Below, one piece after another: positions 63,330 to 64,000 of a stretch of DNA of 64,000 nt; positions within the stretch are counted from its first letter, which is position 1; every line of letters starts with the position of its first letter. The translations under genes were made by a program, and so were the position numbers. Below the pieces are notes generated by a model. The model made no database searches, was not told the DNA's origin, and worked only from the letters and a program-made list of their open reading frames with translations. The DNA lies in contig NZ_CP157794.1 of assembly GCF_040111675.1 (NCBI RefSeq), positions 3,803,501 to 3,867,500 of the forward strand, written 5' to 3'. This DNA is from Salinarimonas sp. GTDB lineage: Bacteria; Pseudomonadota; Alphaproteobacteria; Rhizobiales; Beijerinckiaceae.

Positions 63330-64000
63330 ATGATCACGCCCGGCTCGGACACGCCCGATCTCGTCATCCGCAACGGCCTCGTCGGCTCGGCCGCGGGCTC
63401 CGTCGTCGCCGACGTCGCCATCGCGGGGGAGACGATCGTGGCGGTGGGGCGCGGCCTGCCGCCGGGCAGAGCCGAGATCGACGCGACCGGCAAGATCGTC
63501 GTTCCCGGCGGCATCGACAGCCATACCCATATCGAGCAGGTCTCCGCCGGCGGGCTGATGAACGCCGACACCTGGGAGAGCGCGACGCGCGCCGCCGCCT
63601 TCGGCGGCACGACCAGCGTCATCGCCTTCGCCGCCCAGCACGTGGGGCTCGACCTCGCCGAGGTCGTCGCCGACTACGAGGCGCTGGCCGCCCGCGGCGC
63701 GGTGATCGACCATGCCTTCCACATGATCGTGGCGGACCCGACCGAGGCCGCGCTCGCCCAGCTGCCGGCGCTGATCGAGAAGGGCCATTCCTCGATCAAG
63801 GCCTTCATGACCTACGACCGCATCCGCCTCTCGGACGAGCAGCTCCTCGACGTGATGGCGGTGGCCAAGGACAAGGGCGCGATGGTGTGCGTCCACGCCG
63901 AGAACCACGGCATCATCTCCTGGACGGTGAAGCGCCTCCTCGCCGCCGGACACACGGCGCCCAAGCACCATGCGCTCTCGCATCCGCGCCTGTCGGAGAC
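63330..64000 (+). CDS. Dihydropyrimidinase/hydantoinase, 3' truncated by window end
   Basis: The first 223 residues of an amidohydrolase-fold enzyme that opens cyclic amides of pyrimidines or hydantoins. Seen: LVIRNGLVGSAAGSVVADVAIAGETIVAVG, VVPGGIDSHTHIEQ (metal ligands), FGGTTSVIAFAAQH, GHSSIKAFMTYD (the Lys that becomes carboxylated) and MVCVHAENHGII. ATG at 63330 follows AGGAGG. It runs off the window at base 64000. Paired with the divergent racemase, it suggests a hydantoin or pyrimidine use locus. Confidence 0.94.
   Translation, partial: MITPGSDTPDLVIRNGLVGSAAGSVVADVAIAGETIVAVGRGLPPGRAEIDATGKIVVPGGIDSHTHIEQVSAGGLMNADTWESATRAAAFGGTTSVIAFAAQHVGLDLAEVVADYEALAARGAVIDHAFHMIVADPTEAALAQLPALIEKGHSSIKAFMTYDRIRLSDEQLLDVMAVAKDKGAMVCVHAENHGIISWTVKRLLAAGHTAPKHHALSHPRLSE

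Overview
The window is high-GC, densely coding DNA from an alphaproteobacterium, most likely of the order Hyphomicrobiales (Rhizobiales). The evidence is the DUF1476 zeta-type ATPase inhibitor, the style of FabI, GltBD and malate synthase G, the many TRAP transporters, BrnTA, and short palindromic intergenic repeats that begin with runs such as CCTTCCC-TGTA-GGGGAAGG or GTCATCCCGG. The genus cannot be fixed from the sequence alone.

Layout. 1-12.8 kb is mostly housekeeping: a DUF1476 protein, D-3-phosphoglycerate dehydrogenase (serA), an L,D-transpeptidase, pdxH, a DnaJ-like chaperone, fabI, a histidine phosphatase, an M48 protease coupled to a TNase-like protein, a cytochrome P450, and a copper module (HMA chaperone plus DUF305) behind a MerR/CueR-type operator. 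A tRNA-Arg(CCU) lies at 12.9 kb. 13.4-32.3 kb is the main accessory region: a TRAP transporter, an orphan HEPN/Swt1-like gene of lower GC, an 11-gene minus-strand catabolic operon (28630 down to 17313), a second TRAP transporter and a MarR regulator. 32.3-39.2 kb has an SH3 protein with acidic repeats, a detached ftsW-murG-murC-murB cell-wall block, and threonine aldolase. 39.3-47.8 kb has gltB and gltD, separated by a BrnT/BrnA toxin-antitoxin module and preceded by two lower-GC unknown genes. 47.9-54 kb holds DUF1007 plus a NicO metal permease, a phospholipase D protein, a RES/Xre toxin-antitoxin pair and an HtrA-like protease. 54-64 kb has a fused indolepyruvate ferredoxin oxidoreductase, a diguanylate cyclase, malate synthase G, and a divergent racemase/dihydropyrimidinase pair cut by the window end.

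The most interesting part is the 11-gene operon with its flanking TRAP transporters. It encodes a three-component Rieske dioxygenase, an acyl-CoA ligase, a thiolase-fold protein that lacks the nucleophilic cysteine, a DUF35 protein fused to a short-chain-dehydrogenase domain that has lost its Tyr and Lys, a cyclase-type hydrolase, an intact SDR, an opine-dehydrogenase-family protein, a 3-hydroxyacyl-CoA dehydrogenase and an Asp/Glu-racemase-family protein. The cysteine-less thiolase with a DUF35 partner recalls Ltp2-type retro-aldolases. A 22-bp element, AATGTTTGA-N4-TAAAATAAT, occurs upstream of both TRAP operons, in opposite orientations, and so may tie both transporters and the catabolic operon into one regulon, possibly under the MarR protein.

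Other notable signals are two copies of a ~178-bp terminal-inverted-repeat element (one supplies the last residues and stop codon of the phospholipase D gene), a 13-bp hairpin burying a Shine-Dalgarno sequence, and a BrnA antitoxin fused to DUF2283.
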